Assembly (NCBI RefSeq): GCF_002934065.1
Contig: NZ_CP018049.1
Location: forward strand, 5,888,501-5,952,500
Length of the DNA stretch: 64,000 bases
Reading direction: 5' to 3'
Origin: Pseudomonas orientalis
Lineage (GTDB): Bacteria; Pseudomonadota; Gammaproteobacteria; Pseudomonadales; Pseudomonadaceae
Below the pieces are notes generated by a model. That model worked only from the letters and a program-made list of their open reading frames with translations. It did no database searches and was not told the DNA's origin. The position numbers and the translations under genes were made by a program. Within the stretch, counting starts at the first letter, position 1. Each line of letters begins with the position of its first letter. Positions 1 through 9,900 of this stretch are shown in pieces.

Positions 1-372
1 GGCGTTGATCGCGCCGGCCTTGCCGATCGCCAGGGTTGCCACCGGAATGCCGGCCGGCATCTGCACGATGGACAACAGCGAATCCACGCCCGAGAGCATC
101 GATGACTGCACCGGTACACCCAGCACGGGCAGGTGAGTCTTGGCTGCGCACATGCCTGGCAAGTGCGCCGCACCGCCGGCACCGGCGATGATCACCTCGA
201 TGCCACGGGATTCTGCTTCATCGGCATACTGGAACAGCAAGTCCGGAGTGCGGTGGGCGGAGACCACCTTCACTTCGTACGGAATGCCGAGTTTTTCCAG
301 CATATCGGCGGTGTGGCTAAGGGTGGACCAATCGGACTTGGAGCCCATGATCACGCCAACCAATGCACTCAT
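1..372 (-). CDS. purE: PurE, N5-carboxyaminoimidazole ribonucleotide mutase (C-terminus outside the window)
   Basis: PurE rearranges N5-CAIR to CAIR in de novo purine synthesis, in the cytosol, working with PurK. The 124 visible residues begin MSALVGVIMGSKSD. They contain the family's phosphate-binding MGSKSDW segment, the SAHRTPD segment with its active-site histidine, and the Gly-rich AGAGGAAHLPGM segment. Full PurE proteins are about 163 residues, so roughly 40 C-terminal residues lie beyond the window edge. purK usually follows but cannot be seen here. The leader holds an intrinsic terminator (411-449), so attenuation is possible. Confidence 0.96.
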   Translation of the reverse strand, partial: MSALVGVIMGSKSDWSTLSHTADMLEKLGIPYEVKVVSAHRTPDLLFQYADEAESRGIEVIIAGAGGAAHLPGMCAAKTHLPVLGVPVQSSMLSGVDSLLSIVQMPAGIPVATLAIGKAGAINA

Positions 373-410
373 CGTCGTGCCTCTTCTCTCTGGGCGCCCG
401 CAGGCGCGTC

Positions 411-449
411 AAAAAACAACAAGCCACGCGGGAAATCCGGCGTGGCTTG
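411..449 (-). terminator. Intrinsic terminator in the purE leader (possible attenuator)
   Basis: Read on the minus strand, a perfect 10-bp stem (CAAGCCACGC with GCGTGGCTTG, 440-449 and 420-429) with a 10-nt loop is followed at once by TTGTTTTTT. It points into purE and ends about 38 bp before its ATG. No minus-strand gene lies upstream for it to terminate, so it most simply acts in the purE leader. The terminator is seen; the attenuator role is inferred. Confidence 0.65.
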
Positions 450-490
450 GTGTACGAATTAAGGCCGGTTGGACCGGCCGAAGGCCGCGC

Positions 491-496
491 AGTATA
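491..496 (-). promoter_or_regulatory. Candidate -10 element of the purE promoter
   Basis: On the minus strand TATACT lies about 120 bp upstream of the purE start and upstream of the leader terminator. No convincing -35 element is visible. Two GC-rich hairpins (GGCCTTCGGCC and GGCCGG-TCCAA-CCGGCC) follow it before the terminator stem. Confidence 0.35.
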
Positions 497-735
497 CCGT
501 AATAATCCAGATAAACAGCCCCTGGGATGACCATCTGTCATTCATTGCTACCGAGCGATTTATTGACTCTAAGGTCAGCCTCTAACCCACGCCAAAGCAC
601 GACACTCACGTCCGCTCGCCAAACCGACGTACCGTCGAGAATTAATTACCGCCAGATGGAATGACCTCATTCAATAAACTCACCGGCATCCTGATTCACT
701 ATCAATAACTTTTAACTCCTTGAAAGGATTAAAGG

Positions 736-1389
736 ATGACTCAGACAATCGAAGGCACATCCAAAAAAGACGTTACTATTATCGCTGTTATTCATGATGA
801 CGTGGCGCAGCCAAAACGAAAAACCATTTACGCTGATTATTTTCACGCAGTCGTAAAAGAGCTGGAAAGCTTCGCAGAGCGGAAAATCAATGTCGTCTTC
901 GCGCAGGGCGAGCCCCAAAGCAGCATGGAATACAAAGGCGACGTTTTTGATGATGCTGCAACACGCTGGGAAACTGTCGGCGCTCAAGTTCTCGAAAAAA
1001 TGACGAACGACGGCTTAGAAACCAATGAGTTGACAAAAGTCGTTCTCGTTACCAACGACAAATTAAACGATAAAGTTTTAGGCGTCGCGAGCACATATGG
1101 GGAAACCAAAGGCGGAACTTTCGCCATCGCATCATTGGTCTCGCCAGGAGTCGTCGCGCATGAGATCGGTCATTTATTAGGGGCCAAACATGACGACTCT
1201 GAAGTGCATATCAAGCGCCGCTGGGCCGGTGGCCTTAAGCTCCTCGACGCTTGGTGGCTATTCGGAAGCTGGTACGAGGATATTGAGACTTATACCTATA
1301 TGGCACCCCACAGTAGCAGTTCCAGCACTTACACTTTCAGCCCCGCCAACCGGCAAAATATTAAGAATTATCTAGCCAGTAAAGATTAA
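736..1389 (+). CDS. Metzincin-type zinc metalloprotease, 217 aa
   Basis: Residues 142-152 read HEIGHLLGAKH, the extended HExxHxxGxxH zinc site of metzincins, followed by Asp as in reprolysin/ADAM-like enzymes. The YTYMAP stretch near 187-191 is placed like a Met-turn. No signal peptide or membrane segment is seen: the N-terminus is polar (MTQTIEGTSKKD). A protease this short has essentially only a catalytic domain. A GAAAGG ribosome-binding site supports the start. The gene is visibly AT-richer than its neighbours, has its own promoter-like AT-rich upstream DNA and belongs to no operon, which suggests horizontal acquisition. Substrate and export route are unknown. Confidence 0.75.
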   Translation: MTQTIEGTSKKDVTIIAVIHDDVAQPKRKTIYADYFHAVVKELESFAERKINVVFAQGEPQSSMEYKGDVFDDAATRWETVGAQVLEKMTNDGLETNELTKVVLVTNDKLNDKVLGVASTYGETKGGTFAIASLVSPGVVAHEIGHLLGAKHDDSEVHIKRRWAGGLKLLDAWWLFGSWYEDIETYTYMAPHSSSSSTYTFSPANRQNIKNYLASKD

Positions 1390-1451
1390 TACCGACCGCG
1401 CTTTTACCGTTTTACTTCCATCCGTTCGAACAATCACTGACCTTCCTCCGC

Positions 1452-2366
1452 TCATGCGGAGGAGCTTACTGCGATGCCACTCTCGAGCTTGCGCCACAAC
1501 AACCGCACATTCGCCTTGCGCACCAACGCGCAGCGATACAAGCGAATCTCCAGTGGCACATGCCATTGCGACCCGCCGCACACCACCAGTTCGCCACGGG
1601 CCAGTTCCGCCCGCACGCTCAACTGCGGCACCCAGGCGATGCCCAGCCCTTCCAGCGCCATGCTCTTGAGGCTGTCGGCCATGGCGGTTTCATAGATGGT
1701 GGTGAAGCGCAGGGCGCGCTGGCGCAGCAGCAGATTCACCGAGCGGCCAAGGAACGCCCCGGCGCTGTAGGCCAGCAGCGGCACACTGCCCTCACCTTCC
1801 AGGTCGAACAGCGGCTTGCCGTCGGCATCGGCGGCGCACACCGGGAGCATTTCGGTGTTGCCCAGGTGCAGCGAGGGAAAGATCTCGGCGTCCATCTGCA
1901 TCGCGGCATCCGGGTCGTAGAACGCCAGCATCAGGTCGCAGCCGCCTTCGCGCAGGGCGTGCACGGCATCACCGACGTTGGTGGCGACCAGCCGCGTGGC
2001 GATGTTCAAACCTTCGTTGCGCAGTTGGGCGATCCAGCGCGGGAAAAAACCCAATGCCAGGGAGTGAGCCGCCGCCACCTGCATGACCTCCCCCTGGCCG
2101 CCTTCCAGATGATGCAAATGGCGCAGCACTTCACCGAGTTGCTCGACCACCGTGCGCGCGGTGACCAGGAACAATTGCCCCGCCGCCGTCAGCTCCACCG
2201 GCGTGCGTGAGCGATTGACCAGGGTCAGCCCCAGCGCCGCTTCCAGGCTGCGAATACGTCGACTGAACGCCGGCTGGGTGACAAAGCGCCGCTCCGCCGC
2301 CTGGGAAAAGCTGCGCGTCGCCGCCAGGGCGCTGAAGTCTTCCAGCCATTTGCTCTCAAGGTTCAT
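1452..2366 (-). CDS. LysR-family regulator resembling HypT/YjiE
   Basis: This 304-residue LysR-type regulator has an N-terminal winged helix (LESKWLEDFSALAATRSFSQAAE, then TQPAFSRRIRSLE) and a C-terminal effector domain. The opening and the AAAHSLALGFFP segment closely resemble my memory of E. coli HypT (YjiE), the hypochlorite-responsive regulator. The ATG at 2366 is preferred over one 16 codons upstream because GGGAGG lies just before it and the conserved N-terminus starts there. It diverges from aspA and may control it; that is inferred from position only. I did not check for the oxidisable methionines of HypT. Confidence 0.8.
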   Translation of the reverse strand: MNLESKWLEDFSALAATRSFSQAAERRFVTQPAFSRRIRSLEAALGLTLVNRSRTPVELTAAGQLFLVTARTVVEQLGEVLRHLHHLEGGQGEVMQVAAAHSLALGFFPRWIAQLRNEGLNIATRLVATNVGDAVHALREGGCDLMLAFYDPDAAMQMDAEIFPSLHLGNTEMLPVCAADADGKPLFDLEGEGSVPLLAYSAGAFLGRSVNLLLRQRALRFTTIYETAMADSLKSMALEGLGIAWVPQLSVRAELARGELVVCGGSQWHVPLEIRLYRCALVRKANVRLLWRKLESGIAVSSSA

Positions 2367-2430
2367 CACTGCCTCCCACGGGGAATGCACCATTTTGGCA
2401 CACACGCCCGTCATGGTAACCGGGTCACAT

Positions 2431-2443
2431 CGGCATTATGCCG
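2431..2443. promoter_or_regulatory. Candidate regulator site in the hypT-like/aspA intergenic region
   Basis: CGGCATTATGCCG is an inverted repeat (CGGCAT/ATGCCG sharing the centre) midway between the divergent LysR gene and aspA. It lies where an autoregulatory LysR site would be expected. The assignment rests on symmetry and position alone. Confidence 0.3.
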
Positions 2444-2537
2444 TTTGTGCATAGGCCAGTGTTTAACAGCATTGGCCCAAAAACTCTCAAAAGCCTAGCA
2501 TTCACAGCGTTCCGGCCAGTTCCGGGTCCCTATCGAG

Positions 2538-3974
<1,437 letters not shown>

Positions 3975-4028
3975 GTGTTTGTTGCACCGCTCACCAGGTT
4001 GAGAGACTAGACACCTCTCACCTTTTGA

Positions 4029-4063
4029 GGGCCTGAAGGCTCGTTCTTCAGGCCCTTTTTTTT
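4029..4063 (+). terminator. Intrinsic terminator after aspA
   Basis: GGGCCTGAA (4029-4037) pairs with TTCAGGCCC (4047-4055) and eight T residues follow. It separates aspA transcription from the symporter gene downstream. Confidence 0.9.
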
Positions 4064-4364
4064 GCCTTGAGGTTGCTTATGACGCCTATAAAAAATCCAA
4101 TATCGCACCGCTTACCCACCTCCCCTCTCACCGCTTCGCTGAAACCTTTAATCAGGCCGAGCAGACGGATCACGTTCGCCTAGGTATAGTGCCGCCCCTC
4201 TTCGTGTCAGAGATCGTCGGTAACGAGGTCCTGTACAGCGCGAAACCGCATGAATAACAACACCCGCAAAAGGATTGGGGTCGAACGTCGCGCACTGCCT
4301 GGTGCCGAGCGATGCGTCGCACCGTCCTGCGTTTGCCATTAGAAAAATCAGCGAGGAACACTCC
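4064..4364. other. Leader region of the AGCS symporter gene
   Basis: About 300 bp lie between the aspA terminator and the symporter start. TATAGT at 4185-4190 could be a -10 element without a clear -35. AATAACAA at 4253-4260 fits the AAnAAnAA pattern bound by Hfq/Crc, but it lies about 100 bp from the ribosome-binding site. No gene is supported here. Confidence 0.4.
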
Positions 4365-5810
4365 ATGCTCGAAGTCATCAACGACTTCCTCTCAGGGAAA
4401 GTACTGATCGTGCTCATTGTCGGGCTCGGCGGTTATTTCACGATCCGCTCGCGTTTCGTTCAATTGCGTCACTTTTTCCACATGTTCTCGGTGTTTAAAG
4501 ACAGCCTGAAAAGCAGCTCCGGCCAACTCAGCTCGTTCCAGGCGCTGATGCTCAGCCTGGCCGGCCGTGTGGGCGCCGGTAACATCGCAGGCGTCGGCAT
4601 TGCCGTGACCCTGGGTGGCCCGGGCGCCGTGTTCTGGATGTGGGTCACCGCGTTGGTGGGCATGTCCTCGAGCTTTATCGAGTGCTCCCTGGGTCAGCTG
4701 TACAAGCGCACCGATGCAGAAGGTGCCTACCGTGGCGGCCCGGCCTATTACATCCAGCACGGCCTGCACAAACGCTGGCTGGGGATGGTCATGGCGTTCC
4801 TGCTGCTGGTGACCTTCGGTTTTGCCTTCAACGGCCTGCAAGCCCACGCGGTTACCCACTCGCTGAATAATGCCTTTGGCCTCGACACCACCTACACCGG
4901 CCTGGCGCTGGCGGTGTTGCTGGGCCTGGTGTTCATTGGCGGGATCAAGCGTATCGCCTCGATCGCCGACCTGCTGGTGCCGGTCAAGACCCTGGTATAC
5001 ATCGCCGTGACCCTGTACGTGATCGTGCTGCAATTCGACCATGTGCCAGCCATGCTCGCGACCATCGTCAAGAGCGCCTTCGGCCTCGACCAAGCCTTCG
5101 GTGGCCTGGTGGGCAGCGCGATCATCATGGGTGTAAAGCGCGGCGTGTTCGCCAACGAAGCAGGCCTGGGCAGTGCGCCTAACGTGGCGGCAGTGGCGTC
5201 GGTAGAACACCCGATCGCCCAGGGCGTGGTGCAGGCATTCAGCGTGTTCCTCGACACCTTCGTGATCTGCACCTGCACCGCGTTGCTGATCCTGCTGTCC
5301 GGCTTCTACACCCCGGGTTTTGAAGGCGACGGCATTGCCCTGACCCAGAACTCCCTGGCGGCGGTAGTGGGTGACTGGGGCCGCATGTTCATCTCGGTGG
5401 CCCTGGCGTTGTTCGTGTTCACCTCGATCATGTACAACTACTATTTGGGCGAGAGCAACCTGCGCTTCCTGGTCGGCAACAACCGCAAGGTGCTGATGGG
5501 TTATCGCGCGTTGGTGCTGGTGCTGATTTTCTGGGGCTCCATCGAGAACCTGAGCACGGTGTTCGCCTTCGCCGACATCACCATGACCATGCTCGCGTTC
5601 GTCAACCTGTTCGCCCTGGCGTTCCTGTTCAAGATCGCCATGCGCATCCTGAACGACTATGACAACCAACGCGCGGCGGGCATCAAGACCCCGGTGTTCG
5701 ATTCCAGCCAGTTTCCTGACCTGGACCTGGACCGCAAGGCCTGGCCAGCGAACCCGGTGAAAACCGAAGCGGCCCCGGCAGCTGAACTGAGCGCTCAAGC
5801 GCAACGTTGA
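4365..5810 (+). CDS. Alanine/glycine:cation symporter (AGCS family)
   Basis: This 481-residue inner-membrane protein has about ten hydrophobic segments and AGCS family blocks such as LAGRVGAGNIAGVGIAVTLGG and PGAVFWMWVTALVGM, plus the later GVFANEAGLGSAPN. Family members import alanine, glycine or related amino acids with sodium or protons. Lying between aspA and ansA, aspartate or asparagine is a plausible substrate here, but that is inference. The ATG at 4365 has GAGGA at 4353-4357 and begins the membrane protein proper; the in-frame start 30 codons earlier would add a hydrophilic extension. A terminator follows. Confidence 0.92.
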   Translation: MLEVINDFLSGKVLIVLIVGLGGYFTIRSRFVQLRHFFHMFSVFKDSLKSSSGQLSSFQALMLSLAGRVGAGNIAGVGIAVTLGGPGAVFWMWVTALVGMSSSFIECSLGQLYKRTDAEGAYRGGPAYYIQHGLHKRWLGMVMAFLLLVTFGFAFNGLQAHAVTHSLNNAFGLDTTYTGLALAVLLGLVFIGGIKRIASIADLLVPVKTLVYIAVTLYVIVLQFDHVPAMLATIVKSAFGLDQAFGGLVGSAIIMGVKRGVFANEAGLGSAPNVAAVASVEHPIAQGVVQAFSVFLDTFVICTCTALLILLSGFYTPGFEGDGIALTQNSLAAVVGDWGRMFISVALALFVFTSIMYNYYLGESNLRFLVGNNRKVLMGYRALVLVLIFWGSIENLSTVFAFADITMTMLAFVNLFALAFLFKIAMRILNDYDNQRAAGIKTPVFDSSQFPDLDLDRKAWPANPVKTEAAPAAELSAQAQR

Positions 5811-5826
5811 TCACCGCTAGATGACA

Positions 5827-5869
5827 CGCCGCCCGGCCTTGGGCATGCTCTGGGCCCGGCGGCGTTTTT
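5827..5869 (+). terminator. Intrinsic terminator between symporter gene and ansA
   Basis: CGCCGCC (5827-5833) pairs with GGCGGCG (5858-5864), with a further GC-rich inner stem, then TTTTT. It ends about 10 bp before the ansA ribosome-binding site, so it may only partly reduce ansA expression. Confidence 0.75.
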
Positions 5870-5886
5870 CGTTCAGGAGATTTTTC

Positions 5887-6864
5887 ATGCAACCAGCTCA
5901 CAACGTCATGGTGCTTTACACCGGTGGCACCATTGGCATGCAGGCCAGCGCCAATGGCCTGGCCCCGGCGTCCGGTTTCGAAGCGCGCATGCGCCAACAG
6001 CTTGCCGACCAGCCCGTGCCCGCCTGGCGCTTCCGGGAAATGGCCCCGCTGATCGACAGCGCCAACATGAACCCCGACTACTGGCAGCGCCTGCGCACTG
6101 CGGTGGTCGAAGCCGTGGACGACGGCTGCGACGCCGTGCTGATCCTGCACGGCACCGACACGCTGGCCTACAGCGCGGCGGCCATGAGCTTCCAACTGCT
6201 GTGCCTGCCGGCACCGGTGGTGTTCACCGGTTCCATGTTGCCGGCCGGCGTGCCGGACAGCGATGCCTGGGAAAACGTCAGCGGCGCGCTGGCGGCATTG
6301 GGCCAAGGCCTGGCCGCAGGTGTGCACCTGTACTTCCACGGCGCGCTGATGGCGCCGACCCGTTGCGCGAAAATTCGCAGCTTTGGCCGCCATCCGTTTG
6401 CAGCCTTGCAACGCCAGGAGAACGCCGCCCGCGCCGAATCTTTGCCGGCAGCGCTGAACTACCGTCAACCCAAAGCCTTGGCGAATGTCGGCGTGCTGCC
6501 GCTGGTGCCCGGTATCGGTGCCGCGCAACTGGACGCAATGATCGGCAGTGGTATTCAGGCCTTGATCCTGGAGTGCTTCGGCAGCGGCACCGGGCCAAGC
6601 GACAACCCGCAATTCCTCGCCAGCCTGCAGCATGCGCAAGATAAGGGCGTGGTCGTAGTCGCCATCACCCAATGTCATGAAGGCGGTGTGGAGTTGGATG
6701 TCTACGAAGCCGGCAGTCGGTTGCGGGGCGTCGGTGTGTTGTCCGGCGGCGGCATGACCCGCGAAGCGGCGTTCGGCAAGCTGCACGCCTTGCTGGGTGC
6801 AGGCCTGGCCAGCGATGAAGTGCGACGCCTGGTGGAGCTGGACCTGCTTGCCAAGCCAAGCTGA
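5887..6864 (+). CDS. ansA: L-asparaginase
   Basis: Asparaginase hydrolyses asparagine to aspartate and ammonia; the aspartate can feed the nearby aspartase. The 325-residue protein has the N-terminal TGGTIGM threonine motif at residues 12-18 and the second motif HGTDTL near residue 90, both with the catalytic threonines of the family. No signal peptide is present, which points to a cytosolic enzyme. CAGGAG seven bases before the ATG at 5887 decides the start; an in-frame ATG at 5821 would run through the terminator hairpin. Family assignment is firm; preference for asparagine over glutamine is inferred. Confidence 0.93.
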   Translation: MQPAHNVMVLYTGGTIGMQASANGLAPASGFEARMRQQLADQPVPAWRFREMAPLIDSANMNPDYWQRLRTAVVEAVDDGCDAVLILHGTDTLAYSAAAMSFQLLCLPAPVVFTGSMLPAGVPDSDAWENVSGALAALGQGLAAGVHLYFHGALMAPTRCAKIRSFGRHPFAALQRQENAARAESLPAALNYRQPKALANVGVLPLVPGIGAAQLDAMIGSGIQALILECFGSGTGPSDNPQFLASLQHAQDKGVVVVAITQCHEGGVELDVYEAGSRLRGVGVLSGGGMTREAAFGKLHALLGAGLASDEVRRLVELDLLAKPS

Positions 6865-6970
6865 AGGCCTCCCTCTACATAAGCACCCCCAGCCCTGACT
6901 GACGCCTTTCTAGCATGGCAACCCCGAGCACCCGCCTCGGGCCCATTCATAGACAAGACAGGGCTGCCCC

Positions 6971-9900
6971 ATGACCGCTTCAGGCTCCACTTCACAGGAC
7001 GACGACCAAAATACGAGCAAATTGGTCGCCCTCCTGCTCAACGTCGCCCCTTCGTTCGCGGAAACCGCCCGCGACCTGCTGCGCCAGTCCCTGCAAGAGC
7101 AGTATCCACTGCTGCATCTTGACCCGGACACCACCCTGCTGGGGACACCGACCTGGGAACTCATCGACGAAAAGATCGTACCTGGCCCCACCCATTACCA
7201 ATCGCTCAGCACGCTCCTCGCCAGGCAGGCCATCACCTGGGTAGCAACCCTGTGCATCGAGGGCGAACACTTTCTGACTCAGGAACCGGTGCTGGAACCT
7301 GCGGTGCATCTGCCGGTACGTATCGTAGAAATCGCCAACACCATCAATATTCTGGCCAGAGTCATGTCCACGGCCTACGAGGAGCAGTTAGTCAACTTCT
7401 GGAGCGAAAGCGTCGGCAACGGCCCGCGCTGGCAAGCAGCGTCCAGCACACTGCGCAATGTCTGGAATGTCCAGCATGTCGACGGCTGGACCGAAGAAGA
7501 CTGCGCGATGGCCCGCGGCCTGTTCCACACCCCGGACCGGGCGACTCGCCACGCCAAGGACCCGTTCCAAAGCCGCGCCTATCTGCTGGATGTCGATGTG
7601 GTGAGAGGTACGAAAACCGAGCACACGGACCTGGTATTCAACGCGGTGCTGGTGGGGAAATCGCAGGGGCAAACCCTGATCCTCAGCTACTCATTGGACA
7701 GCGGGTACGAAAAGTTCGAATCCTTGGAAAAGCTGGGCGCATCCCTGTCGGCTCAACTGGAAGGAGCCGAGGCTTACGATCGCCTGGAGTGGCGTCTGTA
7801 TGAACCGGATGACAACTACTTCGATCATCTGGCGTTCAAGCTGATCGCCCTGCAGCTTCAAAGCACTCGCGAAGTGACCGCCACCCATGGCACGCCGGCC
7901 GCAGTCGTCAGTGTGCCGCCAAAAAACATCGAGCACGTCACCACCAGAGGCCCCGACCTTGATTGGTATCAGTCTACGCTGCCGAACTGGCTGGCCGGGG
8001 CCTCTAACATGGACCGGACGTCTTATTCGCGACATCTCAAAGACCTCGCTGCCTTACACCGCCGCAACGCTGGGCAGACCTACCAGGACGATATCCCGGC
8101 TATCGAACAGTACGCGCTGGACCGTTTGAAAATCGAGATCGAGAAGGAGCATCCCAAGGAGAAACACCTGGCGCTGGACAAGTTCAGCGTCGAGATCAGA
8201 ACACAGGTGGTCTGGGGTTTGTTCCCTGTACCCGGCCAAATTGAGGTCACCACCTTGCGCCTGGGCGAACTCGCCTTGCAAAACCTGATCGCCCTACCCT
8301 TCTTCAGCGATATCACCCTAAGGATGGACTCACACAACTCCATCCCCTCGTGGATGACCATCGACTACATCAAAACACTCATCACTCGTATTGATGTCGG
8401 CACTGCCTACCCCACGCTGATCCGTAGCAAACTGATGGATGACGCGGCTGAATCGGCACGCCGCAAGAACCTGTACACCCAACACCTGCGTATTCAACTC
8501 CCCATGCTGGCTTTACAGTACAAGATCCGCAAGGAGTCCGGGATTGACGAACGCGGCTATCACTATGTACTGGCCGTGTTGCAGTCTGAGAGCAGCGACC
8601 GCACCTTCGGCGGCCAGGCCATCGTCATGCGCCGCTTGAGCTTCACCACAACACGCCGCCTTACCAATAGTCACGATGTGGTGGAAAACATGTATGTGAT
8701 CGGTCCGCAGCGGATAGAGGCCGGCCCCTGCCTGCTGTATCGCCCGCTGTTCGAGCCGGTATTGATGCAATTCCCATCACCGGCCAACCTGATTTACACC
8801 ATCAATCACTCCCATACCCTACGCGACTCGATTGTCGCCTGGCTGCCGGACTCGGTGCGTGACGACTACACCAATTATGTTTTTCCCGGTTCACTGCCTT
8901 CGCCGTGGATGGTCGGGGATTTACTGACAAACCCCTCCAAAATCTGGACATACAGCGACCGCGTGATCCTTGGCGAAGACATACTTAAGGGTGATTTGTT
9001 CACAACCCTGTTTAATAGCAATGCCAATGCACTGATTGAACTGGCTGATCGTGAATCGGTCTCCAACGTTGAAAGTCGCTGGGCCACATTCAAGAAGGCC
9101 GGGTGGCTGCTCTTCAATGCCTCAATGCCATTCCTTGGACGTTTTGCAAGCACGGGGGCGTGGATCTGGCAGATCGTCGACCAACTGCAAGCCTTTGTCG
9201 AAGCCCATGAACACGACGATCAACAGGCGCAGTGGTCGGCCCTGACCGATGTGCTGCTCAATCTGGGTATGGCGCTCGCCTTGCACGCCGCTCAGCGCAA
9301 CCGCCCGACTGCCGCACCCGTCCGGGTTGAAACGAAAACACCCGGCGCCCCCGCCATCGTGAAGCAATTGCCTATGCCGGACGCCCATGATTCGCCCCCT
9401 GGCCACAGTGGCTCCCTGTACACCCTTGGCGCGGTCAAAAAAACGTCAAAAAGCCTGGGGGCGGCATTGGACACCTTCAAAATCGACAAACCCGCCAATC
9501 TTGAAGGCCCCATAACCGAAGAGGGCGCCGATCAATACCTTTACCGGGATGGGCAGCATTACTACGCACCGGCAGGCGAGCGCTGGTTCAGGGTGGAGCT
9601 GGAGGGTGAGCGCACAGTGGTTATCATCGATCCGAACCAGCCGAACCGCACCGGCCTGCCGTTGCTTCACAACGCCAAGGGCGAGTGGTTCGTCGACACG
9701 CGATTGCGTTTGAGCGGCGGCGGTCTCGAAAGCCGGACAGCAAAGTCCAAAGAGCATGCCCAGGAGCAATCCAACAAGCTGCGCGAAAAACTGACCGCCT
9801 TCGAGCAAACCAAAAAGGACAGTCAGCGCGAGCTGCAAAAAGCCCACACGGAAATGTCTCAAGCACCGAGCACATCCGCCCAGGCCAAGCGCCAGGCGTA

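Larger units (their letters stand above)
373..735. other. Intergenic region between purE and the metzincin gene
   Basis: The 363 bp separate two divergent genes. The purE-proximal third holds the leader with hairpins and terminator described separately. In the rest (about 500-735) I see no gene, repeat or tRNA. The last 80 bp become AT-rich and end with a GAAAGGATT ribosome-binding stretch for the protease gene. Confidence 0.6.

Noticed and set aside
1445..1462. Hairpin CCTCCGC-TCAT-GCGGAGG near the end of the HypT-like gene
   Set aside because: No T-run follows on either strand and it overlaps the stop codon region, so it is not called as a terminator.
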